Below, in pieces: positions 43,200-52,872 of a stretch of DNA of 64,000 bases. The notes beneath the pieces are model-generated. The model was given only the letters and a program-made list of their open reading frames with translations, was not told the origin of the DNA and searched no databases. The position numbers and the translations under genes were made by a program. The DNA is from Mucilaginibacter yixingensis. GTDB taxonomy: Bacteria > Bacteroidota > Bacteroidia > Sphingobacteriales > Sphingobacteriaceae. How positions within the stretch are numbered: the stretch's first letter is position 1; every line of letters starts with the position of its first letter. The DNA lies in NCBI RefSeq assembly GCF_041080815.1, contig NZ_CP160205.1:558001-622000 (forward strand). The letters run 5' to 3'.

Positions 43200-46100
43200 A
43201 TGAAAAAAAACATTACCTTTTTGGGTACTCTGCTTTTTTGCATCCTTTCATTTCGCGCACAAGCCCAGGATGGACAACATCAATACAGCGCTATTGACGC
43301 AGGTACCTATAGTTGCTCCGGAAACTTTTCGGATGTCAACAATACGGATTATGCTGCGGAAAGTTATGGAATGGCTTACAATGTGGTATGGCATAGGTTT
43401 ACGATAACACAAACGTCTAACGTTAATATATCTCTTTGCAACTCGGGCTGGGATACTTATTTATATCTGGTGGATCAGTATGGCAGTGGCATCGCTTCGG
43501 ATGACGATGGGGGCTGTGGTGGCGGTACGTCGGCTATTGCAATTAACAGTCTGCAAGCGGGAACGTATTATATAGCTACAGGTGGTTACGGGTCAAATAC
43601 TGGAGATGTTGACCTGGAATTGAATGTAACCGGTACAGGCAGTGCATCTCCTGGATCGGGAATGAACAATGCCATTTCTGCAGGAAGTTTCAGTTCATCA
43701 GGCGGGACATATACAGATACGCGGAGTAATGGAAGTGGGTGTTTAGGTAGTTTTATCGGCCAGCCGAGCAATGACCTCTGGTATGTGTTTACGGTATCTT
43801 CGTCGGCTACAGTTACCATCGGTACCTGTGGTAGTGGCATAGACACCTATCTTCATTTGCTAAACGCTAGCGGCAGCGAACTTGCATCAGACGATGATTC
43901 AGGTTGCGGTAATTTTACCTCGGCAATAACGTACAGTTTATCACCCGGTACTTATTATGTGGTTAGTGAAGGCTATGGCAATAACCAAGGCTCGATTACC
44001 ACTACAATCAATATAGGAGCCGGTACCACGGTAGGCGGTACAGGTTGCACGTTACTAACAGCTGTTCCGAGTAGTGATCGGAACTATATTACTACTTATG
44101 TGCCGAGAAGCGAGATGAGTAACGTATCCGATCTTGCCACATCAACCACGTGTGATGTGATGGAAACTATCCAATACTTTGATGGTCTAGGCAGGCCAAT
44201 GCAGACGGTGCAGGTTAAAGCTAGTCCTGGCAATAACGACATTGTACAGCCCATTGTTTATGATCAATACGGACGAATTAATACCCAATATTTACCTTAT
44301 GCTAACAATCCGAACGTTGCTAGTGATGGTAGCTACAAAACGGATGCACTAACTCAACAGGCGAATTTTTACGGCTCTACTACTGCGTGGGCTCAGGGTA
44401 TAGTAAAGACCCAATATCCCACCTCAAATATCAATTATGAGGCGTCGCCTTTAGATAGGATTGTCGAGAACGGAGCCGCCGGGCAATCCTGGCAGTTGTC
44501 AAACAGTGGTGTTTACAATAGTGGTCATACAATTCGTATTGCTTATGGAGCCAACAACAACGAAGTAATTAAGTGGGAAGTGAATAGCAGCGGCAACGGA
44601 GCTATCGGTTCGACCACGTACGCTCCGAATACACTTAGCAAAAGAACATTGACCGATGAAAATGGGAACAATACCATTGAATTTAAAGATACAGAAGGTC
44701 TCCTTGTTTGTAAAATGGCTCAATTGGGAAGCTCTTATTTGAGTACCTACTATGTATATGACGACTACAATAACCTGACTTATGTTATACCACCTATTCC
44801 CGCAAATACAACATACCCTACTGCATTCCTTGAAACGGATGCTGTATTTATAAATTTTATTTATGGTTATCACTATGATGGGAGAAATAGGCAAGTGGAA
44901 AAGAAAATCCCAGGTAAAGGCTGGGAATTTATGATCTATAACCCCCTTGATCAGGTGAGCTTCAGACAGGACGCCAACCAGCGGAATAAGCCGAACCAGG
45001 AATGGACCTTTATACGGTATGACGCACAGGGCAGAGTGGTGATCACCGGCATCTGGTATTCGGGTGATGGAGCCGACGGCAATATAGCCAGTCCAAGTCA
45101 TAGTCGGGAACAGTGGCTACAGAGTTGGTCGACATCCCATGCCCCGCTATGGTCGACGCCGGATAACACCACGAGCACTGGCTATAATAACGATGATCCG
45201 CCAGGGCAGATCCTGACGATCAACTATTACGATGACTACACTTTTCCCGGAAACCCTTATGGCTCCTGGAACCCGTCGATGACCCGGCCTGTCGGGTTGC
45301 TTACTGCCAGTAAAACGACCGTGTTGGAATCCAACGGTACTTATGGGCCGATGCTCTGGACGGTCAACTACTATGATGCAAAAGGCCGGTTGCAGCAAAC
45401 CTTTAAACAACACTACCTGGGTGGCGCGGCATCGTACACGACGAATAACTATGATGCCATTCAAACCACTTATAATTTCGATAATAGTGTAGCGGCAACC
45501 TATCGTTACCATTATGTGAACGGTTCACAGAACCTACGGATGGACAATGCCTACTTCTATGATCATGCCGGCCGTAAGTTCCAGACGTGGACAGCGATGA
45601 ATAATGGGACGAGCATCCTCGAGAACCAGGAAGACTATAATGAGATCGGGCAATTGATGACCAAACACCTGCATAGTGAAGACAACGCGGCCAGCTTCCT
45701 ACAAAACATTAGTTATAGCTATAACGAGCGCGGCTGGATCAATCATATCGGCTCTGTTTATTTCGATGAGGTACTGCGTTATGATCTGCCGGTCGCCGGG
45801 GCAGTGGCGCGATATAATGGGAATATCGCAGAACAGCAGTATACGGCTCAATATAGCGGCACCCAGACAGTGACCTACGGCTATGATGAGCTCAACAGGC
45901 TGAACTGGGGCAACTCAACAGCTGGCTTCTCGGAAAGTGGTATTACCTATGACTATTTGGGGAATATCATGGGGCTTACTCGGAGCAACTATGGGACATT
46001 GGGCTATAGTTACACGAACGGCAGCCAACTGGATCATGTGAACGGTTTTATCAACGGCAGTTACGTTTATGATTCGAATGGTAACAAGGTCACGGATGGG

Positions 46101-47363
46101 CCTAAAGGCAATACGATTTACTACAATATGCTGGACCTGCCACGAAGTATTACCGGAAGCAATACCATCAGCTATACTTATTCTGCCACCGGCGAAAAAC
46201 TAAGTTCAGTCAATTCCGGGGTGAGAACTGACTATATCTCAGGTATTCAGTACAACAGCAGTGGGGTAATCGATTTTGTGCAAACTGAGGATGGTAGAGC
46301 GATTGCCAGTGGCAGTGGATTCAACTTTGAGTATACCCTGACCGATCACTTGGGAAACAACCGGGTGACCTTTGATAGGACCCACGGCAAAGTGGGAGAG
46401 GATGATTATTATCCGTTTGGCCTGAATGTCCATCGACAAGCAAATGCCGGAAATAAGTATCTTTATAATAAGAAGGAATTGCAGGATGGATTAAATGAGT
46501 ATGATTACGGCGCGAGGTTCTATGATCCTGTTATTGCAAGGTGGACGGGTGTCGATCCGTTAGCGGAGAAATATCGGAGATGGTCGGCGTATAACTATTG
46601 CGTTAATAATCCGATAAGATTTACAGACCCTGACGGGATGGGAGTTCAAGAGGAATACGATAAGTTGAAGAATGCAGTGGATGCCGCACATGCCAGAGAA
46701 CAGCGTGAGGCAGACTACGCTAACTTTTTTGGAAGTATTTACATACCGACGAGTTTGACAAGCCAGGAAAACGCTAACTTGCATGGAGATGATACTGAAA
46801 GCACAAATGAAAGCAGCGGCGGATCAGAACAAGCCAGCAATACCGATGACAGCAATACCGATAGCTCCGTTGACGCTGCCAATCAGGGGAGGCCGCTATT
46901 TAGTGATCTAGTAAAAAACTATCCGACTACGAGCAATGTCGCAGATGTTTACGCTCTTGTTGGTGGAGATTTGCTGAGAAGTTACAACCAAGACCCGGTA
47001 AGTTACGGTAATACTTGTGCTATGAGATTATCTTATGCCTTGAATAAATCTGGTGCCACTATCCCATACATACGTGGAAAAACATTTAAAGGTTCAAACA
47101 ATCTAAACTACTTTATTAGAGTAAAGGACATGGCGAGCTATATGGATGCTACCTACGGACAGCCTAATATTAATGGGATGCGTCCAGGTGATTTTTCAGG
47201 TAAAACAGGGATAATACAGTTTAATGTTTCTGGTTGGAGCGATGCTACGGGGCATTTTACTCTTTGGAATGGAAGTAGCCCTCTATATGGAAACTATTTT
47301 AATATAGGTCAACAAGAACCGGGAGTTACCCTAACTGGTGTACACTTATGGGTATTCCGGTAA
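43200..47363 (+). CDS. RHS protein with PPC domains and Tae4-like amidase toxin (1387 aa)
   Basis: After a signal peptide (to AQAQ), two PPC-like β-domains (residues about 22-145 and 155-275; each has DTYLYLVDQ or DTYLHLLNAS then GTYY) precede a DUF6443 module (RNYITTYVPR ... YFDGLGRPMQTVQVKASPGN). YD repeats and the RHS core follow (DDYYPFGLNVH; LYNKKELQDG; GARFYDPVIARWTGVDPLAE), then an acidic Ser/Asn linker. The last 120 residues look like a type VI amidase effector 4 (Tae4) domain: catalytic Cys1273 in YGNTCAMRLSYALNKSG and His1352 in WSDATGHFTLWNG. Tae4 enzymes cut peptidoglycan peptide cross-links. An exported protein with an immunity-like shape is encoded next. Confidence 0.85.
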   Translation: MKKNITFLGTLLFCILSFRAQAQDGQHQYSAIDAGTYSCSGNFSDVNNTDYAAESYGMAYNVVWHRFTITQTSNVNISLCNSGWDTYLYLVDQYGSGIASDDDGGCGGGTSAIAINSLQAGTYYIATGGYGSNTGDVDLELNVTGTGSASPGSGMNNAISAGSFSSSGGTYTDTRSNGSGCLGSFIGQPSNDLWYVFTVSSSATVTIGTCGSGIDTYLHLLNASGSELASDDDSGCGNFTSAITYSLSPGTYYVVSEGYGNNQGSITTTINIGAGTTVGGTGCTLLTAVPSSDRNYITTYVPRSEMSNVSDLATSTTCDVMETIQYFDGLGRPMQTVQVKASPGNNDIVQPIVYDQYGRINTQYLPYANNPNVASDGSYKTDALTQQANFYGSTTAWAQGIVKTQYPTSNINYEASPLDRIVENGAAGQSWQLSNSGVYNSGHTIRIAYGANNNEVIKWEVNSSGNGAIGSTTYAPNTLSKRTLTDENGNNTIEFKDTEGLLVCKMAQLGSSYLSTYYVYDDYNNLTYVIPPIPANTTYPTAFLETDAVFINFIYGYHYDGRNRQVEKKIPGKGWEFMIYNPLDQVSFRQDANQRNKPNQEWTFIRYDAQGRVVITGIWYSGDGADGNIASPSHSREQWLQSWSTSHAPLWSTPDNTTSTGYNNDDPPGQILTINYYDDYTFPGNPYGSWNPSMTRPVGLLTASKTTVLESNGTYGPMLWTVNYYDAKGRLQQTFKQHYLGGAASYTTNNYDAIQTTYNFDNSVAATYRYHYVNGSQNLRMDNAYFYDHAGRKFQTWTAMNNGTSILENQEDYNEIGQLMTKHLHSEDNAASFLQNISYSYNERGWINHIGSVYFDEVLRYDLPVAGAVARYNGNIAEQQYTAQYSGTQTVTYGYDELNRLNWGNSTAGFSESGITYDYLGNIMGLTRSNYGTLGYSYTNGSQLDHVNGFINGSYVYDSNGNKVTDGPKGNTIYYNMLDLPRSITGSNTISYTYSATGEKLSSVNSGVRTDYISGIQYNSSGVIDFVQTEDGRAIASGSGFNFEYTLTDHLGNNRVTFDRTHGKVGEDDYYPFGLNVHRQANAGNKYLYNKKELQDGLNEYDYGARFYDPVIARWTGVDPLAEKYRRWSAYNYCVNNPIRFTDPDGMGVQEEYDKLKNAVDAAHAREQREADYANFFGSIYIPTSLTSQENANLHGDDTESTNESSGGSEQASNTDDSNTDSSVDAANQGRPLFSDLVKNYPTTSNVADVYALVGGDLLRSYNQDPVSYGNTCAMRLSYALNKSGATIPYIRGKTFKGSNNLNYFIRVKDMASYMDATYGQPNINGMRPGDFSGKTGIIQFNVSGWSDATGHFTLWNGSSPLYGNYFNIGQQEPGVTLTGVHLWVFR

Positions 47364-47384
47364 AACTTAAAAAATCATTGAATT

Positions 47385-47801
47385 ATGAAACTCACATTTG
47401 GAATTTTAATTATTACCATTCTTTGCTCCTTCCTTAACTTTCAAGAGAGTTTTTTAGCAAAGATTACTATAGGAAAGTATTCCTATTCAATATGCAAAAA
47501 AAATGCTTATCTACATGATGATCGGTTGAATGCGGAATACTTTGTTGTATATAAAGCAAGGACACAAAAAAGACTTTGTAGTGCGTTCTTGAAGGCGATC
47601 CGTAGTGATTCAGTGTTTGTTAGCGGAGATTACAAGGTTTATAGAGATAGAATTGAATTTATAGAACATTATTACTACAATAAAGAGTCAAACTCAACAG
47701 ATTCTATAAAAAATGTATTCTATCCTAATAAAGCTGGAAACTTGATTCTTAAACAATCAATAACGTTTAAGGGTAAACAGAAAATCAAGAAGAACTATTA
47801 A
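47385..47801 (+). CDS. Exported immunity candidate for the Tae4-like toxin
   Basis: A 138-aa protein with a hydrophobic N-terminal signal (LTFGILIITILCSFLNF) and a β-rich basic body (KITIGKYSYSICKKN; DSVFVSGDYKVYRDRIEFI). It starts 22 bases after the amidase stop. Peptidoglycan amidases are countered by periplasmic immunity proteins, which fits this signal and position. It does not match a Tai4 protein by eye. Confidence 0.6.
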   Translation: MKLTFGILIITILCSFLNFQESFLAKITIGKYSYSICKKNAYLHDDRLNAEYFVVYKARTQKRLCSAFLKAIRSDSVFVSGDYKVYRDRIEFIEHYYYNKESNSTDSIKNVFYPNKAGNLILKQSITFKGKQKIKKNY

Positions 47802-48219
47802 TAGTTATTGATCATTAAGATAATGTCAATCAGGGGAGAGATATCCGACTTGATTAAAAGATCTCAGTGCAATAAATAGCGGCAGGTGAATCAGCGGGAA
47901 ATCGCCTTTCGGCTAGGCCAATAACAAATACTATATTAAATAGGTTAGATGCGGATGGAGCGGATTTAAATGATCCTAATTGGATGGCTGCCTGCCTCAA
48001 TACATGGTAAAGGTTATTTGCCAAATTCTCCGACATTTTATCGGTTTTAATATAAGATAGTTATGAGAATGGCGCACGAAAATTGAACCATTCATCAACC
48101 AACTCTGATATGGAGACCGGCGGGAACATAAAGGCCTTGATTCAGTTCGTTGCCCTGATTTTAAGAAATAGGTATTGTCTTAATGTTAAAGAACAAATAG
48201 CTCTTCATTTTAACCATAT
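47802..48219. other. Gap with eroded coding sequence between immunity gene and integrase
   Basis: No intact gene. Frames on the + strand give MSIRGEISDLIKRSQCNK then, after a stop, RQVNQREIAFRLGQ and RLDADGADLNDPNWMAACLN. This looks like a worn helix-turn-helix segment of a transposase, but I cannot name the family. The rest shows nothing I can support. Confidence 0.35.
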
Positions 48220-49332
48220 TTAAAGTTTGAGTTTAATCCGTCCGGCGGCTTCAATTTTCATCTTGTCTTTTACTTTAGCATAGATCTGTGTGGTCTTTAA
48301 GCTTCGATGCCCCAGCATTTTTGAAACGGTATAGATTTCAGTACCTAATTCCAGTTGAAGTGTAGCGAAGGTGTGTCTAAAACTGTGAAAGGTGATGTTC
48401 TTTGAGATGCCCGCGTCTTTTATCCATTTCTCGAAACAGTATCGCATACTGGAATAGGTAAGCTCCTTAAAAACTTTTTGATGAGGTTCTCCTCTTTCTC
48501 CAAGCAATTCCATTGCCTGATCTGATATAGGTAATATCTCTGCGCCTTCTGTTTTTTCCTGTACGAATTGTAGTTTATATTTTCCGGGAACGCCGCGCAC
48601 TTCCTCCCATGTCAGGCCATGTACATCAGAGAAACGCAGTCCGGTAAGCCCTGCGAAAATCGCGGCCTTTTTGACCACATCCGGCTTTGCGGGGGTGTTG
48701 GCTAATGCTTGCAGCTCTTCCAGCTCTAGTATTTCTCTATGTGTTTCTTTCGGGTTGATTGGGTCCACTGTATTGCAAATATCCTCCGTTAATAGTTTTT
48801 GTTTGTGCGCACGCCTCAAAACGGTCCTCAACTTTGCGAAATAGTTTGATGCGGTATTGTAGCTGATCGCTCTGCCCCGTCGGCCGAGCCCCGGCCGTCC
48901 GAGCAGATAGCTTCTGTAATCGCTGATCAGGAATTGATCAACGTCAAAGAAGTTGACATCCTTGCCGGCGAATTCGGTGAAATAACGTAATGACATGCTT
49001 AAATTGTCATTCGGAAGGCTTCCTTTTGACCTAATATAATCGTTATAATAGCTGATGAAGCTCTGTTCCCTTGTCCTATCCGCAATAAAACCAAATTTGC
49101 GGTTTTGAATATCTAATTGTCGAGTGGCCCGTATATTTTCCACTAAGGAGTTGGTTTCTGTATTATGTTTACGTTGCCAAGCGTTCGCAGGCTTATCATA
49201 AACAAACAAGCCAAGGAACTCGTATCGCTGAGGTTTACCTGTTTGAGAATTTGTTAAAGGAGGAGAGAAGTCCAGGTAAATCGACTGACGATCTTTACTG
49301 ATCTTTTTCTTTCTGATATGTACTTTAGGCAT
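48220..49332 (-). CDS. int: Tyrosine recombinase (integrase)
   Basis: The 370-aa product has the Bacteroidota mobile-element integrase layout. An Arm-type region ([18 protein letters not shown]) is followed by a SAM-like core-binding domain (residues about 90-185) and a catalytic domain with Arg in LTGLRFSD, Lys in [22 protein letters not shown] in [11 protein letters not shown] and the nucleophile Tyr in TQIYAKV. All five key residues are present, so it should be active. It overlaps the upstream HTH gene by 8 bases. It probably integrates and excises the element whose mobilization genes lie at 4-8 kb. Confidence 0.92.
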   Translation of the reverse strand: MPKVHIRKKKISKDRQSIYLDFSPPLTNSQTGKPQRYEFLGLFVYDKPANAWQRKHNTETNSLVENIRATRQLDIQNRKFGFIADRTREQSFISYYNDYIRSKGSLPNDNLSMSLRYFTEFAGKDVNFFDVDQFLISDYRSYLLGRPGLGRRGRAISYNTASNYFAKLRTVLRRAHKQKLLTEDICNTVDPINPKETHREILELEELQALANTPAKPDVVKKAAIFAGLTGLRFSDVHGLTWEEVRGVPGKYKLQFVQEKTEGAEILPISDQAMELLGERGEPHQKVFKELTYSSMRYCFEKWIKDAGISKNITFHSFRHTFATLQLELGTEIYTVSKMLGHRSLKTTQIYAKVKDKMKIEAAGRIKLKL

Positions 49333-49891
49333 GATGACCTCCCGGATTAAATATGTTATCTAAATGGATTTTGAGCACATAGGTATACCAACCTACTTGA
49401 TATTTAGGAATTTGATAGCGTTTTATGATGTCGCACAATGCTTTTTCAGAGATATTATATAGTTGCTGTGCTTCCCCCATATGACAGCAATCAGACAAAT
49501 TTGAACTGTTAGGTTTCCGTTCATCCGGCATGTCGGGTAATGCAAACAAATTGTCTATATCAGCACGGTTAATCACCGTTTTCCTGACAGAAAGATTGGT
49601 CGCTTTTAAACGGCCCGACCGGATCATCGTGTATACGATCTTGTTCGATGTGCCTAATAATTTGGCTGCTGCCTTCACACTTAAGAACTCAAGCGAAGTC
49701 AGCTCCTGTAATTGATGACTAATTGCCTGTTTAACGGACTCCTGAGCAAGACCTATTTTTTCATTGCGCATCCGTTGCTTGTAATTTCTGCTATTGCATT
49801 TGGAGCTACAAAAGCGCGTAACAGTGGTTTTTGCAATGAAAACTTTTCCGCAATGCTCACATATTTTATTAACTGTGAAATTAGAACTCAT
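49325..49891 (-). CDS. Zinc-finger plus helix-turn-helix partner of the integrase
   Basis: The 188-aa protein has an N-terminal zinc motif ([22 protein letters not shown]) and a first HTH_17-like domain ([21 protein letters not shown] ... GRLKATNLS). A second, weaker helical domain follows ([20 protein letters not shown]). Such proteins are regularly encoded just before Bacteroidota tyrosine recombinases and may act as directionality factors. Its stop overlaps the integrase start, so they are co-translated. Confidence 0.8.
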   Translation of the reverse strand: MSSNFTVNKICEHCGKVFIAKTTVTRFCSSKCNSRNYKQRMRNEKIGLAQESVKQAISHQLQELTSLEFLSVKAAAKLLGTSNKIVYTMIRSGRLKATNLSVRKTVINRADIDNLFALPDMPDERKPNSSNLSDCCHMGEAQQLYNISEKALCDIIKRYQIPKYQVGWYTYVLKIHLDNIFNPGGHHA

Positions 49892-50220
49892 ATCAACTTT
49901 CTACTTTCTATTTCTCACTTGCCAATCCGATATCCCACTAATTGGCTCATTTTGCAATTCTTTGATTATTAAGGTGTAGTATATTTTTTCAGAAGGAAAA
50001 GATATACCGGTTAAGTCTCCCATAAGGGTGAATAAGCATCTATTAGACAACATAAGAGCCCGAAGAGACTTAATTCATCCAAATTTCAAATAAGCTCGAA
50101 AACAAATTTTTCAAGCACCATTTGAGTACCAAAATTGAGAAAAATAAGGGCAATTATCCAAGAATTTGGATAGGGTAAATTGATGTAAGTTACTAACAGT
50201 GAGTTGTTTAGTTGTCGTAA
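49892..50220. other. Integrase-side intergenic region, possible element end
   Basis: This 329-bp gap has no gene. It has a perfect hairpin TATCCAA-GAAT-TTGGATA at 50155-50172 and three GTTGT words between 50202 and 50226 with short spacing. It separates the integrase operon from the front-truncated SMC-like gene fragment, so an attachment site is expected near here. I could not find the matching repeat at the other end. Confidence 0.35.
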
Positions 50221-51238
50221 GTTGTCAAAAATTTGGAGTGTTTGCCGGGCTTATTTGCCGATCAGCGATTTGAGGAATATTTACGGGAACAATGCGGTTA
50301 CAGCAATATAGAAGATTTCAATTTTGTTGTACATAAGCTTTGCTATCTTTCAGAAAAACGGGAAAATTTAGCATGGAATATGGAGGCGCAAACACGCATT
50401 CTCATGCAAATATTAGCTGATCCAAATGCAGAGAACTGGTTTCGTAAGCGTAGAAACACGATTAAGGAGATTGATAGTGCCATCAGACACAAAACTGTAA
50501 GTATTAACGCACTACAAAAAAGGATACAACAATCTACGGATGGCCAAGTTAATAAGCAACCCCCGACTGCGGATATTGATGTTGTAGATTTGACTGAAAA
50601 ATCATTCGATCAATCCCGACTGGATGTACTACAGAAAAATATATTGGAACTCAATGGCAAACTAACTAATAAACGCCGTGAATTTTACGATTTTAAATTC
50701 AAGCATACAAATGCCGTTGTAGAAATCGATAAACTGAGAGATGATCTTTCAAAATTTGAACATGCTTTTTTCTTTGAGCAATTGAATAAGTTAGAATCTA
50801 ACGAGGCAAAATTATCAGTTTATAAATTATTGCACTACAAATTATGTCCTGCATGTGGTAATCAATCGGAAGATTTATATAACAGGGCAGTTAATTTTAT
50901 TAAAGAAGACCGGTGCCCCATCTGCGGAACAGAACAGGTTCTTGAATCTGGATCATTAAAACCTGGCACCGAAGCAGAGTTATCCGAGAAACTCAAATTG
51001 AAAATTGACTTAGAAAAAGAAATTATTTCTATTGAAAATGATATAAATAATTTTGAAGAGTCGCTAAGAGTATACAACCAAGAAATTAACGAACATATTC
51101 TTACTAGACGTTCATCGGTAGTGTATATTGAAAAAGCTGCCGATGCCAATGAGGTTGAAAGCGCGCCTCTGGAAAAATTGCAGGCAGCCTACAATGCTTT
51201 AGTCACTGACAGAAACGAACTTCAAATCCAGTTCGACG
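50221..51238 (+). pseudogene. Middle fragment of a zinc-hook SMC/Rad50-like ATPase
   Basis: The frame is open from 50221, with no proper start, and is ended by a stop codon made by the IS3 terminus (GTG TAA at 51238-51243 spans the IS edge). It encodes FNFVVHKLCYLSEKRENLAW, a segment near the ATPase head in SMC-like defence proteins, then a coiled coil, a zinc hook (LCPACGNQ ... CPICGTEQ) and a second coiled coil. Walker A, signature and Walker B parts are missing, so both ends are lost. The family could be that of Lamassu-like or other SMC-type defence ATPases; which one cannot be told. Confidence 0.65.
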
Positions 51239-51300
51239 TGTAACCCTCCCTTAGTTCGGACCGGTATTTTATAGAATTATTTAATTCAAAAATATAATTA

Positions 51301-52143
51301 TCATTGTTGTAACTGTGGAGATGTTGGAAACTCGCCAGAGTTTTCAATATCCCCACAGTTTAGCCGTTTATACAGGTCAGGCGTTATCCCTCCCAATGCT
51401 TCATGAGGCCTGCTGTAGTTATAATCATCCATCCATTCATCAGCCAGTACCTGTACCTGTTGGATATCTTCAAATAAGTAAGCGTCCAGAATATTCTCCC
51501 GGAAGGTTCTATTGAACCGCTCGATATAGCCGTTCTGCATGGGTTTGCCAGGCTGCGTGAATTGTACTGTAATGCCTTTGCTTTTACACCAATCCTTAAA
51601 CTCTTTACTGTTAAACTCCGGCCCGTTATCTACCCGGATACAGTTTGGTTTACCTTGTTCATGAATCGTTCGCTCCAATATCTGAGTTACCCGAACGGCT
51701 GGCATGGTATAAGCAGCTTCTACGGCAATAGCTTCCCGATTATAGTCATCAATAATGTTCAGCGTTCGGAACCTTCTTCTGTTCATCAGAACATCACACA
51801 TGAAGTCCATCGACCAGGTATCTCCAGCTTGCTCAGGCACGATCAGTGGGACCTTGACTCTTGCCGGCACACGCCTGCGGACCTTGCGGCGTTTATTCAT
51901 ACCCAGCAGCAGGTAAACACGTCTTACACGCTTGTAGTTCCATAGCAACCCTTGATGCCGAATCCTGCTGTAATATAGATCCTGACCTTCGGTTGGATGA
52001 CGTTCAGATAACTCAATTAGCTTATCAATAGTCTCTGAATCATCCCGGACATTCTTATAGTAATACATGGATTTGGGCAGCTTTACTACCCGGCAAGCCC
52101 TGCTAATGCTTACGCTGTAAACTTCCAGTAAGTAAGCAACCAT
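51301..52143 (-). CDS. IS3-family transposase orfB (DDE integrase)
   Basis: A 280-aa catalytic subunit. An HTH_21-type front (SRACRVVKLPKSMYYYK) precedes the rve integrase core with Asp in WSMDFMCD, Asp in RVDNGPEFNSKEF and Glu in YIERFNRTFRENI, 35 residues after the second Asp as in the DD(35)E family. It ends with WMDDYNYSRPHEALGGITP. The open frame continues upstream of this ATG to the slippery site, and the main product is expected to be the orfA-orfB fusion. Confidence 0.93.
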   Translation of the reverse strand: MVAYLLEVYSVSISRACRVVKLPKSMYYYKNVRDDSETIDKLIELSERHPTEGQDLYYSRIRHQGLLWNYKRVRRVYLLLGMNKRRKVRRRVPARVKVPLIVPEQAGDTWSMDFMCDVLMNRRRFRTLNIIDDYNREAIAVEAAYTMPAVRVTQILERTIHEQGKPNCIRVDNGPEFNSKEFKDWCKSKGITVQFTQPGKPMQNGYIERFNRTFRENILDAYLFEDIQQVQVLADEWMDDYNYSRPHEALGGITPDLYKRLNCGDIENSGEFPTSPQLQQ

Positions 52144-52163
52144 GTCTTTGCGCTGGCAGGGCT

Positions 52164-52430
52164 TTAGAACTTTTTTGAAAGAACGTCCTTCAGCATCTTA
52201 TTGTCCAGAGCCAGTTCTGCATACATATGCTTAAGCTTGCGGTTCTCTTCTTCAAGCTCTTTCAATCGTTTCAGTTCTTGGCTATCCATGCCGGCATACT
52301 TCTTTCGCCAATTATAAAAGGTTGATTTGTGGATGCCCAGTTCCCGGCAGATGTCGTTTAGCTCACGGCCTCCTTCATATTCTTTGATGGCTTTGACAAT
52401 CTGTGCTTCGGTAATAATAGAGTTCTTCAT
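52164..52430 (-). CDS. IS3-family transposase orfA (HTH)
   Basis: The 88-aa protein has an HTH_Tnp_1 domain (EAQIVKAIKEYEGGRELNDI then IHKSTFYNWRKKYAGM) and a leucine-zipper helix (LKRLKELEEENRKLKHMYAE, LDNKMLKDVL). It binds the IS ends. Sequence type resembles the IS407 group. The frame ends just after the slippery A-run. Confidence 0.92.
   Translation of the reverse strand: MKNSIITEAQIVKAIKEYEGGRELNDICRELGIHKSTFYNWRKKYAGMDSQELKRLKELEEENRKLKHMYAELALDNKMLKDVLSKKF
52170..52176 (-). promoter_or_regulatory. Slippery heptamer A AAA AAG for -1 frameshift between orfA and orfB
   Basis: On the minus strand orfA reads TCA AAA AAG TTC TAA. A shift of -1 on AAA AAG gives GTT CTA AAG CCC, which runs in frame into orfB (VLKPCQRKDMVAYLLEVY). 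This is the classical IS3-family arrangement, and the sequence is intact. Confidence 0.85.
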
Positions 52431-52494
52431 TGTTGACTGTTTAAAGTTAAGACTTTTCGTCCTTTAAGCAGTCCGACTTTTAGGAGGGGTTACA

Positions 52495-52872
52495 AAGATT
52501 TTCCATAGATAAATGATTTGATTCAAGACAAAATTAGCGCCCGGTCTCACCCTTGCCGGGGAATTAAGGGGTCGATTTTAAATTAATCTTCTGAGTGGAA
52601 AAAATGCCCGCTATTCATGACGCACGTCTCAATGTCAACGCAAAAACTAATGCAAACTAAAGCAGTATTCCCTCCAGGAACCCTGCTCAAATTATTAACT
52701 GATTCATTAGTCCAATCCCCTTGGGGAAAAGCTCATTTGGTGGCTAAAATAATGGGGCCTACTATAACGGCCTATTACTGCAAATTGTAAGTATTCCGGA
52801 TGAGCAAAAAAGATACCGACGCGGGTTCTTCATCTATGCAGTCCATCAAATTTTGGTCTACCCCTACTGCAT
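52495..52872. other. Gap between IS element and PUL, no gene seen
   Basis: 378 bases without a supported gene, promoter or repeat. It carries the 3' end of the PUL transcript on one side and the IS edge on the other. Short out-of-frame pieces suggest eroded sequence, but I cannot identify them. Confidence 0.5.

Larger units (their letters stand above)
51239..52494 (-). mobile_element. Complete IS3-family insertion sequence (IS407-like group)
   Basis: The 1256-bp element has imperfect terminal inverted repeats starting TGTAACCC: TGTAACCCTCCCTTAGTTCG at 51239 and TGTAACCCCTCCTAAAAGTC read inward from 52494. It holds orfA and orfB in minus orientation with a slippery site between them. orfB keeps the DDE residues. 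The four bases on each side (GACG and AAGA) are not a duplication, so its flanks were rearranged after insertion. Its left edge cuts the SMC-like gene. A relic with the same end lies at 2370-2470. Confidence 0.92.

Noticed and set aside
44499..45101. 200-aa minus-strand frame within the second RHS gene
   Set aside because: It lies entirely within well-conserved YD-repeat coding sequence and shows no protein-like motifs.
47823..48040. IS21-type transposase fragment
   Set aside because: A few HTH-like words are visible across stops and frames, but too little to name a family.
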